Origin: Paenibacillus athensensis
GTDB taxonomy: Bacteria; Bacillota; Bacilli; Paenibacillales; NBRC-103111
Length of the DNA stretch: 64,000 nt
Direction of reading: 5' to 3'
Assembly (NCBI RefSeq): GCF_004514475.2
Contig: NZ_MYFO02000009.1
Span: 165,066-229,065 of the forward strand
The notes below the pieces were generated by a model. That model searched no databases and was not told where the DNA came from. It saw only the letters and a program-made list of their open reading frames with translations. A program made the position numbers and the translations under genes. This document shows, in pieces, positions 35,453 through 44,511 of this stretch (position 1 is its first letter; every line of letters starts with the position of its first letter).

Positions 35453-37141
35453 ATGTCAACCAAGAGCAAGTTTCTTCTGGTATCTGTGACGCTGCTGGTC
35501 GTGGTGTTCGGCCTGGTCTACGCGGGAATCAGTTGGACCTCCAATTGGGGCAAGTCGACGGCGCAGGTGACGACCGAAGACGCGAATAAGCATTTGAATA
35601 AGCTGTTCGCCGATATTGCTCCGGACACCGAGACGCCGACCAAGGGCCAGATTGATCTCGACCCGGTCGATGTAGCGGCGGCGCTGCCGGATATTAATAA
35701 GTTTACAGTTACGGTGCCGAATACGAGCAATGATTTTGTGGAGATTTTCTCCTCGACCGAAAAATCGGGCACAGGCGTAGACGGCTGGCTGGCCGACGTA
35801 GCGACGGAATTCAATAAGGCCAACGTTTCGGTGGACGGAAAGGCCGTTTCGGTCAAAATCCGCAATATCGCCTCGGGGACAGCAGCCGATTATATCCAGT
35901 CCGGCAAATACGTGCCGGATGCCTACACGCCGTCCAATGAATTATGGGGCGAAATAGTCAAGGCCAGCGGCGTCAAGATCGACATGGTCGCTCCGCGCCT
36001 CACCGGCAATGTGCCCGGCATCGTGATCGCCAAAGCGAAATACGACGCTCTGATCGGCAAATACGGCGCAGTCAACGTCCAGACGGTGACGGACGCGATT
36101 GCAGCCAATGAGCTTTCGATGGGCTATACCGATCCTTTTGCCAGCTCAACTGGGTTAAATTTCCTGGTGACTGCGCTGTATACGTTCGACAGCAGCAATC
36201 CGTTAAGCGACAAGGCCGTGCAGGGCTTTGCCAAGTTCCAAGCCAACGTGCCGTTCATTGCGTCGACGACGATTCAAATGCGCGATGCGGCCAAGTCGGG
36301 TGCGCTGGACGGATTTGTGCTGGAATACCAGACGTTCGTCAATGCGCCGGATTTGAAAAACGGTTATGTGTTTACGCCATTCGGGGCGCGGCACGACAGT
36401 CCGCTGTATGCGCTGGGAGACCTGCCGACGTGGAAGCTTGACACGTTGAAGAAGTTTGCGCAGTTCGTCACGCAGGAGAAGTACGTAAAGTCCGCTCAGG
36501 ACAAAGGATTTAATGGATTGGAGTCGTATCGGTCCGAGCTGGCTCCGGTGGACGGCAAGCTGTTGTCGGCTGCGCAAAAAGTATGGAAAGAGAAAAAGAA
36601 CGGCTCCAAGCCGATCGCCGCCGTATTCGTGGCCGATATTTCCGGCAGCATGAACGGCGAGCCGATTAACCGCTTGAAGGAGTCGCTGCTCAAGGGGCAG
36701 AAGTTCCTCGGCAGAGACAACAGCATCGGTCTGGTGGCGTATTCGGACGATGTAACCATTAAACTGCCGATTGCCAAATTCGATACGAATCAGCAATCGA
36801 TGTTTGTCGGCGCCGTCAACAGTTTGCAGGCCGGAGGCGGCACAGCGACGTTTAATGGCGTTGTCGTTGCTTTGAAAATGCTGGAGGATCAGTTGGCGGC
36901 GAATCCTGATATGAAGCCGCTGATTTTCGTGCTGAGCGACGGCGAGACGAATAAAGGTTATTCGCTGAAAGACATTAAAGGGCTTGTTGAAACGTATAAA
37001 GTACCGATCTACACCGTAGGCTACAATGCCAACGTTCAGGCGCTTCAAAGCATTTCCAGCATCAACGAGGCTGCGAGCATTAACGCGGATACGGATGATG
37101 TGGTCTATAAGCTCGGCAATTTATTTAACGTCCAAATGTAG
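35453..37141 (+). CDS. Secreted or membrane-anchored VWA protein with a solute-binding-like N-terminal domain
   Basis: 562 residues. An N-terminal hydrophobic anchor (about 5-28) is followed by a region of about 300 residues resembling an extracellular solute-binding fold ('VSVKIRNIASGTAADYIQSG', 'DAYTPSNELWGEI', 'GYTDPFASSTGLNFLVTALY'). A VWA domain follows from about 388 to 560. The MIDAS motif DISGSMNG (Asp395 region), a later T and 'LSDGETN' show that metal binding is intact. It lies between xpaC-like and telA-like genes. Its role is probably envelope stress or anion stress, inferred from context only. Confidence 0.8.
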   Translation: MSTKSKFLLVSVTLLVVVFGLVYAGISWTSNWGKSTAQVTTEDANKHLNKLFADIAPDTETPTKGQIDLDPVDVAAALPDINKFTVTVPNTSNDFVEIFSSTEKSGTGVDGWLADVATEFNKANVSVDGKAVSVKIRNIASGTAADYIQSGKYVPDAYTPSNELWGEIVKASGVKIDMVAPRLTGNVPGIVIAKAKYDALIGKYGAVNVQTVTDAIAANELSMGYTDPFASSTGLNFLVTALYTFDSSNPLSDKAVQGFAKFQANVPFIASTTIQMRDAAKSGALDGFVLEYQTFVNAPDLKNGYVFTPFGARHDSPLYALGDLPTWKLDTLKKFAQFVTQEKYVKSAQDKGFNGLESYRSELAPVDGKLLSAAQKVWKEKKNGSKPIAAVFVADISGSMNGEPINRLKESLLKGQKFLGRDNSIGLVAYSDDVTIKLPIAKFDTNQQSMFVGAVNSLQAGGGTATFNGVVVALKMLEDQLAANPDMKPLIFVLSDGETNKGYSLKDIKGLVETYKVPIYTVGYNANVQALQSISSINEAASINADTDDVVYKLGNLFNVQM

Positions 37142-37162
37142 CGCACGCGAAGGGGGATTTCA

Positions 37163-38302
37163 ATGTCATTTTCTATGGAAGTGTCAAGCCCGGAACAAAT
37201 TCAGGCCGTGATTGAAGAGACGGTGAAGCCGGTGCCGGAGGAGGTCGCCAAGCTGAAGGAAGCGGCGGAGGCGAATGTCGCGGCGATTTGGTCGCTGGAT
37301 GTAGAGTCGCTTGATAAGCGAAAGGAGATTTTGCAATCCATCGACACGTTTGGTCTGCGTACAATGAAATCGTCCTCGGACAAAAACGCACTGCTGCAAG
37401 TGTCCGTCGGTCAGCTCTCCAAGGTCGGAGACGAGGGTGGACCTGTTGCCAGGGACCTGGCTGAGCTGCATATGCAGCTCAAGGATTTGGACCCAAGCGT
37501 GATTGATTTTGCCAAGAGGGGCTTTCTCGGCAAGCTGTTGAACCCGTTACGGTCTTATTTTGTGAAATTTGAAAAAGCAGATGTCGTCATCGCCGATATT
37601 GTGGCATCGCTCGACAAGGGCCGGGCGGGTTTGAAAAATGACAATACCACGCTGGAGCTGGAGCAGCAGGCGCTACGCGATTTGACCAAAACGTTAAAGA
37701 AGGAAATCCAGCTCGGCATGTTTATGGACGAATCGATTTCCGCCCAGCTTGAGCTCGCCCGGCAACGGGGGGAGGACCCGGAGAAGGTCCGGTTCATTAC
37801 CGAGGAAGTGCTGTTTCCGATGCGTCAGCGCGTCATGGATTTGCAGCAGATGCTCGTGGTCAACCAGCAGGGCATTATTGCCTTCGAGGTGGTCATCCGC
37901 AACAACCGGGAGCTGATGCGCGGAGTGGACCGGGCGAAAACGGTGACGATTTCCGCATTGAAAATCGCCGTTACGGTCGCTGCCGCTTTGTATAATCAGG
38001 GAATCGTGCTGAAAAAAATCGTTTTGCTCAATCAAACGACGACCGATTTCATTGCCGCGACCTCGCGCATGCTGAACACGCAAGGCGTGGAGATTCAGAA
38101 GCAGGCGATGGAAACGGGCGTTTCGGCCGATACGCTGAAGCAGGCGTTTGCCGATGCGCTGGCTGCTTTTGATTCCATCAGCACCTACAAGCAGCAAGCG
38201 CTGCCGAAAATGCGCGACACGATCCAGCAGTTCCAGACGTTGGCTGACGAGGGCGAAAAGCAGATCGTGCGTATTGAGAAGGGCCGGGCGTTAGATCTCT
38301 GA
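37163..38302 (+). CDS. TelA family protein (toxic anion resistance)
   Basis: 379 residues, almost wholly alpha-helical, cytoplasmic. Family blocks include 'SFGLRTMKSSSDKNALLQ'-like early helices, 'LLNPLRSYFVKFEKADVVIADI', 'LELARQRGEDPEKVRFITEEVLFPMRQRVMDLQQMLVVNQQGIIAFEVVIRNNRELM' (described here in parts) and 'TLKQAFADALAAFDSISTYK'. TelA proteins are linked to tellurite and antimicrobial resistance, but their mechanism is unclear. GAAGGGGGA precedes the ATG. No TerD/TerC genes are near. It ends at a strong bidirectional terminator. Confidence 0.85.
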   Translation: MSFSMEVSSPEQIQAVIEETVKPVPEEVAKLKEAAEANVAAIWSLDVESLDKRKEILQSIDTFGLRTMKSSSDKNALLQVSVGQLSKVGDEGGPVARDLAELHMQLKDLDPSVIDFAKRGFLGKLLNPLRSYFVKFEKADVVIADIVASLDKGRAGLKNDNTTLELEQQALRDLTKTLKKEIQLGMFMDESISAQLELARQRGEDPEKVRFITEEVLFPMRQRVMDLQQMLVVNQQGIIAFEVVIRNNRELMRGVDRAKTVTISALKIAVTVAAALYNQGIVLKKIVLLNQTTTDFIAATSRMLNTQGVEIQKQAMETGVSADTLKQAFADALAAFDSISTYKQQALPKMRDTIQQFQTLADEGEKQIVRIEKGRALDL

Positions 38303-38316
38303 AAAAATTTGCAACC

Positions 38317-38363
38317 AAAAAGCGCGAATGAGAAGGCTTTATGCCTTTCCATTCGCGCTTTTT
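38317..38363. terminator. Bidirectional terminator between telA and the biosynthetic operon
   Basis: AAAAAGCGCGAATG (38317-38330) pairs perfectly with CATTCGCGCTTTTT (38350-38363), with an inner AGGC/GCCT pair. It serves both the plus-strand telA operon and the minus-strand cluster that ends at 38390. Confidence 0.9.
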
Positions 38364-38389
38364 CAATATTAAGCAGCTTCAGTAACGGT

Positions 38390-39502
38390 TCAACTTGTCA
38401 CAGTGTCTAACTGCTCATGCGCACGCAGCACGACTTCGGCTACTAACCTGTCTACTTGTGCCAAACTGTGCTGAGGCATAATCGCCGCTTTGGCTTGCTG
38501 GCCGATACAGGAAAGCTGCCACTTATGAACCATATCCGGCGCAGGTCGTTGAAAAACAACCAGATTGGAATATGGATTCACAAAGCTTGTTATCCCGGCT
38601 TCATTTAACGTACGCGACATATAGGCGGCATTGTCGATGCATTGATTGATTTTAAACGTCCATTGCTCTCTTGTAAGATCCGTTAGAGCGTGATAGAACA
38701 GAACAGCGGCTAATCCGTTACGCGAGCCGTTCAATGTGGTGTCCTTGGAGTTGAGATACTCAATTTCTTTTTCCATATTGCGCATGATCGATTTTTTCGT
38801 CAGAATGATACCGCAGGGGACAGGGACTCCAGGCATTTTGTGACCGGATACAGACACACTGTCAAAGCTTTCCCCGTTAATTCCATAATCGCTTTGCAAG
38901 TTGGGGATAAAGGGGAGCATCATGCCGCCCAGCGCACCATCCCCATGCACATAGACGTGTTCGCGGGATATCCCCTTCCTGTTGAACACCTCCAAAGCCT
39001 GATTGGCGGAATCATAGGCGCCTTTGAAAGTTGTGGACAGGTTGCAGATCACAATGGCATCTCGATGCTGATCGATCACGGCTTCCAGATGCGTATAATC
39101 CATTTCTCCATGAGGCTGAGACCGAACGACGACGGATTCCAGTGAAAAGGCCAGGCACCCTTTGGCTATGGAGTAATGGGTATCCTCCGAGTAATAGACG
39201 ACAGGATTCTTTAACGAAAGCTTCCCGTATAAAAGAGCGGCCAGATTGCCTTCAGTTCCGCTGGAGGTCAAGTAACCCCAGGACTCCTCCATGTTCCACA
39301 GTGCTGAAAAATAATTTACAATTTCAATTTCATATTCACGGCTATCCAGCCCGTAGTTAGAGGGAATAAACGGATCACCAATATTATTGATGAAATAATC
39401 CAATAACCAGCCGAATTGCGAATAGGAACGATCTGCGTTGTATTGGAATCCGAACTGATGGAGCTTCAGCTGCTGGAGTTTGTTTTGGTAGAGATTAAGC
39501 AT
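38390..39502 (-). CDS. PLP-dependent histidine/serine decarboxylase-like enzyme
   Basis: 370 residues, group II decarboxylase fold. 'WGYLTSSGTEGNLAALLYGK' is the cofactor phosphate site, 'YVHGDGALGGMMLPF' carries the PLP aspartate, and 'SVSGHKMPGVPVPCG' the Schiff-base lysine. The SGHK...PCG form is shared by bacterial histidine decarboxylases and plant serine decarboxylases, so the product would be histamine, ethanolamine or a related amine. It overlaps the glutamine-synthetase-like gene by 8 bp and is the last gene of the operon. The amine could be the substrate of that ligase. Confidence 0.8.
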   Translation of the reverse strand: MLNLYQNKLQQLKLHQFGFQYNADRSYSQFGWLLDYFINNIGDPFIPSNYGLDSREYEIEIVNYFSALWNMEESWGYLTSSGTEGNLAALLYGKLSLKNPVVYYSEDTHYSIAKGCLAFSLESVVVRSQPHGEMDYTHLEAVIDQHRDAIVICNLSTTFKGAYDSANQALEVFNRKGISREHVYVHGDGALGGMMLPFIPNLQSDYGINGESFDSVSVSGHKMPGVPVPCGIILTKKSIMRNMEKEIEYLNSKDTTLNGSRNGLAAVLFYHALTDLTREQWTFKINQCIDNAAYMSRTLNEAGITSFVNPYSNLVVFQRPAPDMVHKWQLSCIGQQAKAAIMPQHSLAQVDRLVAEVVLRAHEQLDTVTS

Positions 39503-40730
39503 GTTTGAGATACCTCCGCAATTCTACATCCGAGATATAGTTATTGAACGACAGGAGTTCATTTTTGAAAAATTGACTGTAATGCGCGTGCGCCGTTGTG
39601 CCTAATTGCTCCAGCACTTCACCAGAGCTGCGGAAAAAATCGACAGCCTCGGAGAAGGAGGGGAGACCGCGTACAGCTTCGAAGGCTTGCCGCGCAGCAT
39701 TGTTTTGCAAGCCGGAAATGCCGGAATAAATAAGCGCTGCAATCGTCAGATAAATATTGGTGTCGGAACCGGGCAGCCTGAACTCGAAATGTCCCTTGGC
39801 GTCGTGAATGATGCGGATCGTACTCGTTCGATTGTCCATTCCGATGGAATGATCAACAGGAACCCAGGAATTGGAACGCAATCTTTTATACGAATTGTGA
39901 TTGGGTGCGTAGAAGCACATCCAGTCCGACAAGCGGCTGAGTATGCCTGCGATAAAATTCTGCGCTTGCGGAGAAGTGCAAGGAACGGGCTGGCCGTCCT
40001 GCCCGGCATGTAAGCTGACGTGCAAATGGAAACCGGAGCTTGCGTCATCGATCGAGGGCTTGGCCATGAATGAGGCAAGAAGTCCTCTGCCGGCAAAAAA
40101 GGTTTTGATGATTTGTTTGGCCACCAGTACCTGGTCGGCAACAGTAAGCGCGTCCGTGTATGCGAGTGTAATTTCCATTTGCCCTTTCCCGGCTTCGCAT
40201 TTGAGGCCTTCGCAGGAAATGGGGGAGGCTTCTAGCAGCTCCTTGAGCTCACTCCATTGATTCAAATGTCCGAAGGTGCTGACAAAATCATAGTCGGTGT
40301 CGTAATCGACTATCGGGTCAAGGCGGCCTTCCGTTTCTTTAAATAGGTAAAATTCCATTTCAATGCCAATTTTGATGTGCAAATGCTGATCGTCCAAGCG
40401 GCGGAGCGCTTGATGCAAGACCCGTCTCGGGCACACAGCTACAGGTTCCCCATCGGGATGGAGGGGACTTCCCAACAGCAATTTTGTGGATTCAACAACG
40501 AATTCTTTAAGCAAGGAATCTGCTGCCCGCTGATGCAAGAATACATCGCCGAACCCGCTTTCCCAGTTGAAGTCGGGAAGGTTGGGCCACGTAGTCATAC
40601 TGTAGTCGGTTACGTATAGATAATTACAAAAGCCAACAGCGGTATGAACGTTCAAGAATTGCGAATTCATCGCTTTTACTTTCAATCTGCCCACACAGTC
40701 TACAATCCCGAAAAGTGTAGTTTCACTCAT
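39495..40730 (-). CDS. Glutamine-synthetase-like amide ligase
   Basis: 411 residues. The catalytic core is recognisable: 'KIGIEMEFYLF' (first metal ligands), 'GLKCEAGKGQMEITLAYTDAL', 'SGFHLHVSL' and 'HFEFRLPGSDTNIYL' (the R-P-G-x-D-x-N pattern of GS). It is shorter than housekeeping GlnA and N-terminally divergent, like gamma-glutamylamine ligases (PuuA, GlnA3/GlnA4 types). Such enzymes join glutamate's side chain to an amine through an acyl phosphate. Beside a PLP decarboxylase gene this suggests gamma-glutamylation of the amine formed. It overlaps both neighbours, so translation is coupled. Confidence 0.8.
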   Translation of the reverse strand: MSETTLFGIVDCVGRLKVKAMNSQFLNVHTAVGFCNYLYVTDYSMTTWPNLPDFNWESGFGDVFLHQRAADSLLKEFVVESTKLLLGSPLHPDGEPVAVCPRRVLHQALRRLDDQHLHIKIGIEMEFYLFKETEGRLDPIVDYDTDYDFVSTFGHLNQWSELKELLEASPISCEGLKCEAGKGQMEITLAYTDALTVADQVLVAKQIIKTFFAGRGLLASFMAKPSIDDASSGFHLHVSLHAGQDGQPVPCTSPQAQNFIAGILSRLSDWMCFYAPNHNSYKRLRSNSWVPVDHSIGMDNRTSTIRIIHDAKGHFEFRLPGSDTNIYLTIAALIYSGISGLQNNAARQAFEAVRGLPSFSEAVDFFRSSGEVLEQLGTTAHAHYSQFFKNELLSFNNYISDVELRRYLKHA

Positions 40731-41829
40731 ATGATCCTCCGATGCCAGATTGCCCTTTAGCTACTGCGAAATGTAAAAATAAATACACATAAACGTACAT
40801 GGTAATCAATTTGTGTATATTCGGAGCCCATGTGATGTACCGCATCGTACCGCTCAAGCTGCAGGCCACATACACGATGAAGCGTACGAGCTCGTCGGGC
40901 TGAGGCTCTCTGCCCAGATACGTCTGTAATACCCATAAACTGCGGTTCAAATACAATTCAAATTTGTGCAGCGCTTGGTCTGCGACATGAATAACCTGAT
41001 TGGCAGCATCAATATCATGGTAAATTTCATAGCCGATATGATCGTTGGATATAAACGAATGGCAAATCGAAGCGATGTCGTACAACGGATCAAAATACCC
41101 CGTCTTCGTATTGCTTTTATTATCCCAGGTGCAACGCGGATCAATAAATATCAAATCCTGATTGACTTGATCCCAGATAATGTTGCCGAAGTGCGGGTCG
41201 CCGTGAATCAGGGACTCCATTAACGGTGCATTTCGCTCGTAAAGCTGGACGGCCGCATCGTACAAATTCCGGCTGGTGGGATGCGTCTCATTGTTAAACA
41301 GGAGGTTGAAGTGCTGCAATTGCTCGAAACGGAACTGACGGAGTTCGTCGGTTTGAGAGGCCAATCTGGTTTCAATATGATGAATGATCATCGGACAGGT
41401 TAAGATGATTTCAAGCCTTCTTTGAACGATGACTTTGTGATAGTCGGACGAATATCTGTCCGTAGAAACGGCATGCAGCAGTTTTATTTTTTTTACAGCT
41501 TCCAGCGTCAATCGGGTCATTTGTTCATCCAGCATCGGATTGATGAGACTTTGAAAGTACTGTTCCAGCGTCTCCCCTTGTATGTATGCCATCGTATAGG
41601 ATGAAATCTTGCCCAGCTTCATTTCTGCGATTTCCGGAAAAATCGGCTTGGCTTGTACGCTTTTCTTCAGCAACTGATTGCTTTTGATGATGAGCGAAGC
41701 TTCTTCGTAGGCTCTGTGCTCATCAATCGTTTTAATTACCCAACAACGCCCGTCTGTATCCGTAATGACCTTCAGGGAAGTCGCTTCCAGCCCTGGAGCG
41801 AGCTCATGTAATTCTTCTTGAATCATCAT
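40723..41829 (-). CDS. APH/choline-kinase-fold phosphotransferase
   Basis: About 368 residues. Kinase-fold motifs are present: 'LIHGDPHFGNIIWD' (the HGDxxxxN catalytic loop, with Asp and Asn) and 'LIFIDPRCTW' (the metal-binding aspartate), plus an ATP-site lysine in 'CWVIKTID'. Members phosphorylate small hydroxylated molecules such as aminoglycosides, choline, homoserine or macrolides. In this operon it may phosphorylate an intermediate or give self-protection. The start is uncertain: ATG 41829 and TTG 41835 both follow GGAAAGGTG. Its stop overlaps the next gene's start by 8 bp. Confidence 0.75.
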   Translation of the reverse strand: MMIQEELHELAPGLEATSLKVITDTDGRCWVIKTIDEHRAYEEASLIIKSNQLLKKSVQAKPIFPEIAEMKLGKISSYTMAYIQGETLEQYFQSLINPMLDEQMTRLTLEAVKKIKLLHAVSTDRYSSDYHKVIVQRRLEIILTCPMIIHHIETRLASQTDELRQFRFEQLQHFNLLFNNETHPTSRNLYDAAVQLYERNAPLMESLIHGDPHFGNIIWDQVNQDLIFIDPRCTWDNKSNTKTGYFDPLYDIASICHSFISNDHIGYEIYHDIDAANQVIHVADQALHKFELYLNRSLWVLQTYLGREPQPDELVRFIVYVACSLSGTMRYITWAPNIHKLITMYVYVYLFLHFAVAKGQSGIGGSYE

Positions 41830-41864
41830 CTTCAAGCAACACCTTTCCAATAAACCTGCGGTCC

Positions 41865-43229
41865 TTATAAATATTTGGGGATGGGCCGATATTCGGCAAG
41901 GGTGTGTACGCGGCTTCTCACGTGCGTCTTGACATGATGCTCAAGCATGTAGGTAGATGAGGTCAACAGACGGGTGGAGCGGAGTACTTGATCAATAAGG
42001 TCTGCACATTCGACCAGATCAGCGTCTGTTATTCCGCGCATGGCCGTGTTGTTGGTGCCGATCCGCAGCCCGCTTGTAATGGTCGGGGGTTCTGTGTCTC
42101 CCGGAATAATGTTTTTGTTCACGATCAGGCCGCAGCTTTCAAGGGCTCGCTCGGCGACAACGCCGGTAAGTCCCATCTCTTTGACGTTAATTAAAAATAG
42201 ATGATTGTCCGTACCGCCGGTCAGGATCGAATAGCCTTTCTTCAGGAACAGGTTGCAAAGCTTGGCTGCCTGGTGGACAATGTTGTTGGCATACTCGACG
42301 AATGCTGGTGTGGACGCGTAATCCAAAGCGCGAGCCTTGGCCGCGATACCAGCCAGGTCCGGCGTACCCTGAAATCCGGGGAAGGTACCGCGATCGATGA
42401 TTTGTTTGAGATTTTTGTTCGAATCGCTGGTACACATGTAGTCTTTGCCCATCATAATGAGGCCGCCGCGTGGACCGAGTAGCTGCTTGTAGGTGCTTGT
42501 CGTTGTAAAATGAGCATGGTCGATCGGGCTTTCGTGAAGGCGCGCTGCGACCAGACCGGCAATGTGCGAGATGTCGGCCAACAGAAAAGCGCCGACGGAA
42601 TCGCTGATTTCCCGGAATTTGGCGAAGTCAATCGCTCTTGGATAGGCACTGGCGCCGCATATGATCAGCTTCGGTCGGTGCTGCTGCGCCAGACGATAGA
42701 TGTCATCGTAATCGAGGATGCCTTGTTCCGTTAATCCGTAATTAATACAATTAAAATATTTGCTGATCGTGGATGCCTTGGCCCCGTGGCTCAGGTGTCC
42801 GCCTGCGTTAATGTGCAAGCCAAGAATCGTATCGCCAGGGTTCAGCAGGTTGAAAATGACAATTTCGTTAGCAGACGTTCCGGAGTGTGGCTGTACATTA
42901 ACGTATTGGGCGTTAAACAGCTTCTTGGCCCGTTCAATCGCCAACAATTCGATTTGGTCGGCAATTTCACAACCGCCATGATAGCGCGCTCCGGGATATC
43001 CTTCTGTCGTCAGATTGGATAATACGCTGCCGGATGCGGCCAAAACAGAAGGGTGTTGCGTACTGGAGGCAGCCACTAACGATAATGTGGACATTTGTCT
43101 GGCGTATTCCTCAGATAATAAATCCGCTAGCTTGGGATCGTTTTCCACCAGCAGCTCGGCTGCATATTTGGAGAATACGGGTAAAGCAACGCTGCGAGTA
43201 CGATTTTCTTGCAAGGCTGGAATGTTCAT
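41865..43229 (-). CDS. Serine hydroxymethyltransferase-like enzyme (divergent)
   Basis: 454 residues, fold-type I PLP enzyme. SHMT features: 'SNLTTEGYPGARYHGGCEIADQIE', 'QPHSGTSANEIV', 'LLADISHIAGLVAA' and 'LGPRGGLIMM'. The PLP lysine lies in 'TTTSTYKQLLGPRGG', where housekeeping GlyA has T-H-K; the His-to-Tyr change and a slightly longer N-terminus suggest a specialised role. Possibilities are a standard serine/glycine enzyme feeding the pathway, an alpha-substituted serine hydroxymethyltransferase or a transaldolase. It lies between the phosphotransferase and ATP-grasp genes in the same operon. Confidence 0.8.
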   Translation of the reverse strand: MNIPALQENRTRSVALPVFSKYAAELLVENDPKLADLLSEEYARQMSTLSLVAASSTQHPSVLAASGSVLSNLTTEGYPGARYHGGCEIADQIELLAIERAKKLFNAQYVNVQPHSGTSANEIVIFNLLNPGDTILGLHINAGGHLSHGAKASTISKYFNCINYGLTEQGILDYDDIYRLAQQHRPKLIICGASAYPRAIDFAKFREISDSVGAFLLADISHIAGLVAARLHESPIDHAHFTTTSTYKQLLGPRGGLIMMGKDYMCTSDSNKNLKQIIDRGTFPGFQGTPDLAGIAAKARALDYASTPAFVEYANNIVHQAAKLCNLFLKKGYSILTGGTDNHLFLINVKEMGLTGVVAERALESCGLIVNKNIIPGDTEPPTITSGLRIGTNNTAMRGITDADLVECADLIDQVLRSTRLLTSSTYMLEHHVKTHVRSRVHTLAEYRPIPKYL

Positions 43230-43248
43230 CCTACATCTCCTTTATTGG

Positions 43249-44460
43249 TTAAGAAATGATTACAAATGTATTGTTTTTGACATGCTTGATGGCCGCATCT
43301 AGTTCATCAGGGGTATCGGCGGCAATGGCGGCTGTAAAAATCGTATCAGCGGAGTAACGCACTTGACCTACTTGTTGTCCATTCTCTACGTGTTGGGTGA
43401 CGCTTTTTACCAGCGGGTTACTCAGCAGGGGCGCCGCATCGAAGTTAGAGACAACGCCGGAGCGGGAAGGGAGATATAGCATATTTCCTGCGTATTTAAC
43501 CGGAAAAACCTTGTCGCTCTCAAATCGGGCAGCCAATTGAAGCTGGAGGCGGACATGCTCTTCGAACAGGTGCACCCCCCACGTCTGGTAGATTGCTTCC
43601 GGAATACCGCCGCCTGCGGGACGAGCGGCAATTTCGCCAAAGTACACCTCTTGGTCGTCGGCAAAAACCTCCATATGGAATACACCGTCCCGAACGCCGT
43701 AGCTGTCGATGACCTTGAGCAGCATCTCACTGGTTTTCAAGTAAAGCTCGGTAGGCTCATTGCTGATTGTTGTGATCAGCCAATCGAAATCCGAGTAGTT
43801 GAGCGGCGGGTGATCATATCTGCCGATGGTCGCAAACATCATTTTTCCGTCTCTTACCAATGCGTCAAAATGATAGATCGGCATGTCTAAAAATTGCTCA
43901 ATGAAGAAACCGGACTGCTGACCCTGCACCGTATGCAGGACCTGTTCAAGCTCCTCCAGGTTGTGAATGACATAGCAATCCTGTGAGCCCGTACCCCGTT
44001 TGGGCTTCATGATGATTTTTTTATACGTTTGAAAAAAATTCCGGATCTCATTGAATTCATGGGTGTCGATAAAATCCGGAAAAGGCACCTTGCCGATCAG
44101 CCCGTTTTTCATCGCCACTTTGTCTCTGAAATACTCCGATTGCTGGACAGTGAGTCCGGGCAGACCAAGTCTTTCTCTGGCGTATGCGGAAGGCAATAAA
44201 TCTTGCTCCGAGGTGCTGACAATGTAAGAGAGCTTGTTGTTGTTGTTGATTAATTCGATTAATGAGGCAATATATTCTTCGTTGCCCTTCAGCTCGATGA
44301 CATGCAGTTCCTTGACGGCTGATTTGGGCGGAAGATGGCTGGAGCGGAGCGAGAACATATAAAACACATCATAATCAGCCAAAACATCGAGGATTTGATC
44401 ATCTTTTTTTAATACATCAAAGCTTGCTCTGGAGAGCAAAACAATATTTTCTTTTGCCAT
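43249..44460 (-). CDS. ATP-grasp carboxylate-amine ligase
   Basis: 403 residues. The ATP-grasp architecture is visible: a central domain beginning 'FRDKVAMKNGLIGKVPFPDF', 'KKIIMKPKRGTGSQDCYVIHN' (nucleotide lysine and glycine loop), 'FFIEQFLDMPIYHFDALVRDG' and the metal site 'DGVFHMEVFADDQEVYFGEIAARPAGGG'. This E-x-x-A-R-P-x-G-G ending is typical of amino-acid ligases such as BacD-type L-amino acid ligases. It should form an amide or peptide bond through an acyl phosphate. GGAGG precedes the ATG at 44460. With the GS-like enzyme it gives the operon two amide-forming steps without any NRPS. Confidence 0.85.
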   Translation of the reverse strand: MAKENIVLLSRASFDVLKKDDQILDVLADYDVFYMFSLRSSHLPPKSAVKELHVIELKGNEEYIASLIELINNNNKLSYIVSTSEQDLLPSAYARERLGLPGLTVQQSEYFRDKVAMKNGLIGKVPFPDFIDTHEFNEIRNFFQTYKKIIMKPKRGTGSQDCYVIHNLEELEQVLHTVQGQQSGFFIEQFLDMPIYHFDALVRDGKMMFATIGRYDHPPLNYSDFDWLITTISNEPTELYLKTSEMLLKVIDSYGVRDGVFHMEVFADDQEVYFGEIAARPAGGGIPEAIYQTWGVHLFEEHVRLQLQLAARFESDKVFPVKYAGNMLYLPSRSGVVSNFDAAPLLSNPLVKSVTQHVENGQQVGQVRYSADTIFTAAIAADTPDELDAAIKHVKNNTFVIIS

Positions 44461-44511
44461 TGCTGAACCTCCGGTACGCATATATGGTTTATGATGTTGA
44501 ATACGGTTGGA

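Noticed and set aside
37163..38302. A tellurite ter operon
   Set aside because: The gene is TelA-like, but no TerB, TerC, TerD or TerZ genes are adjacent.
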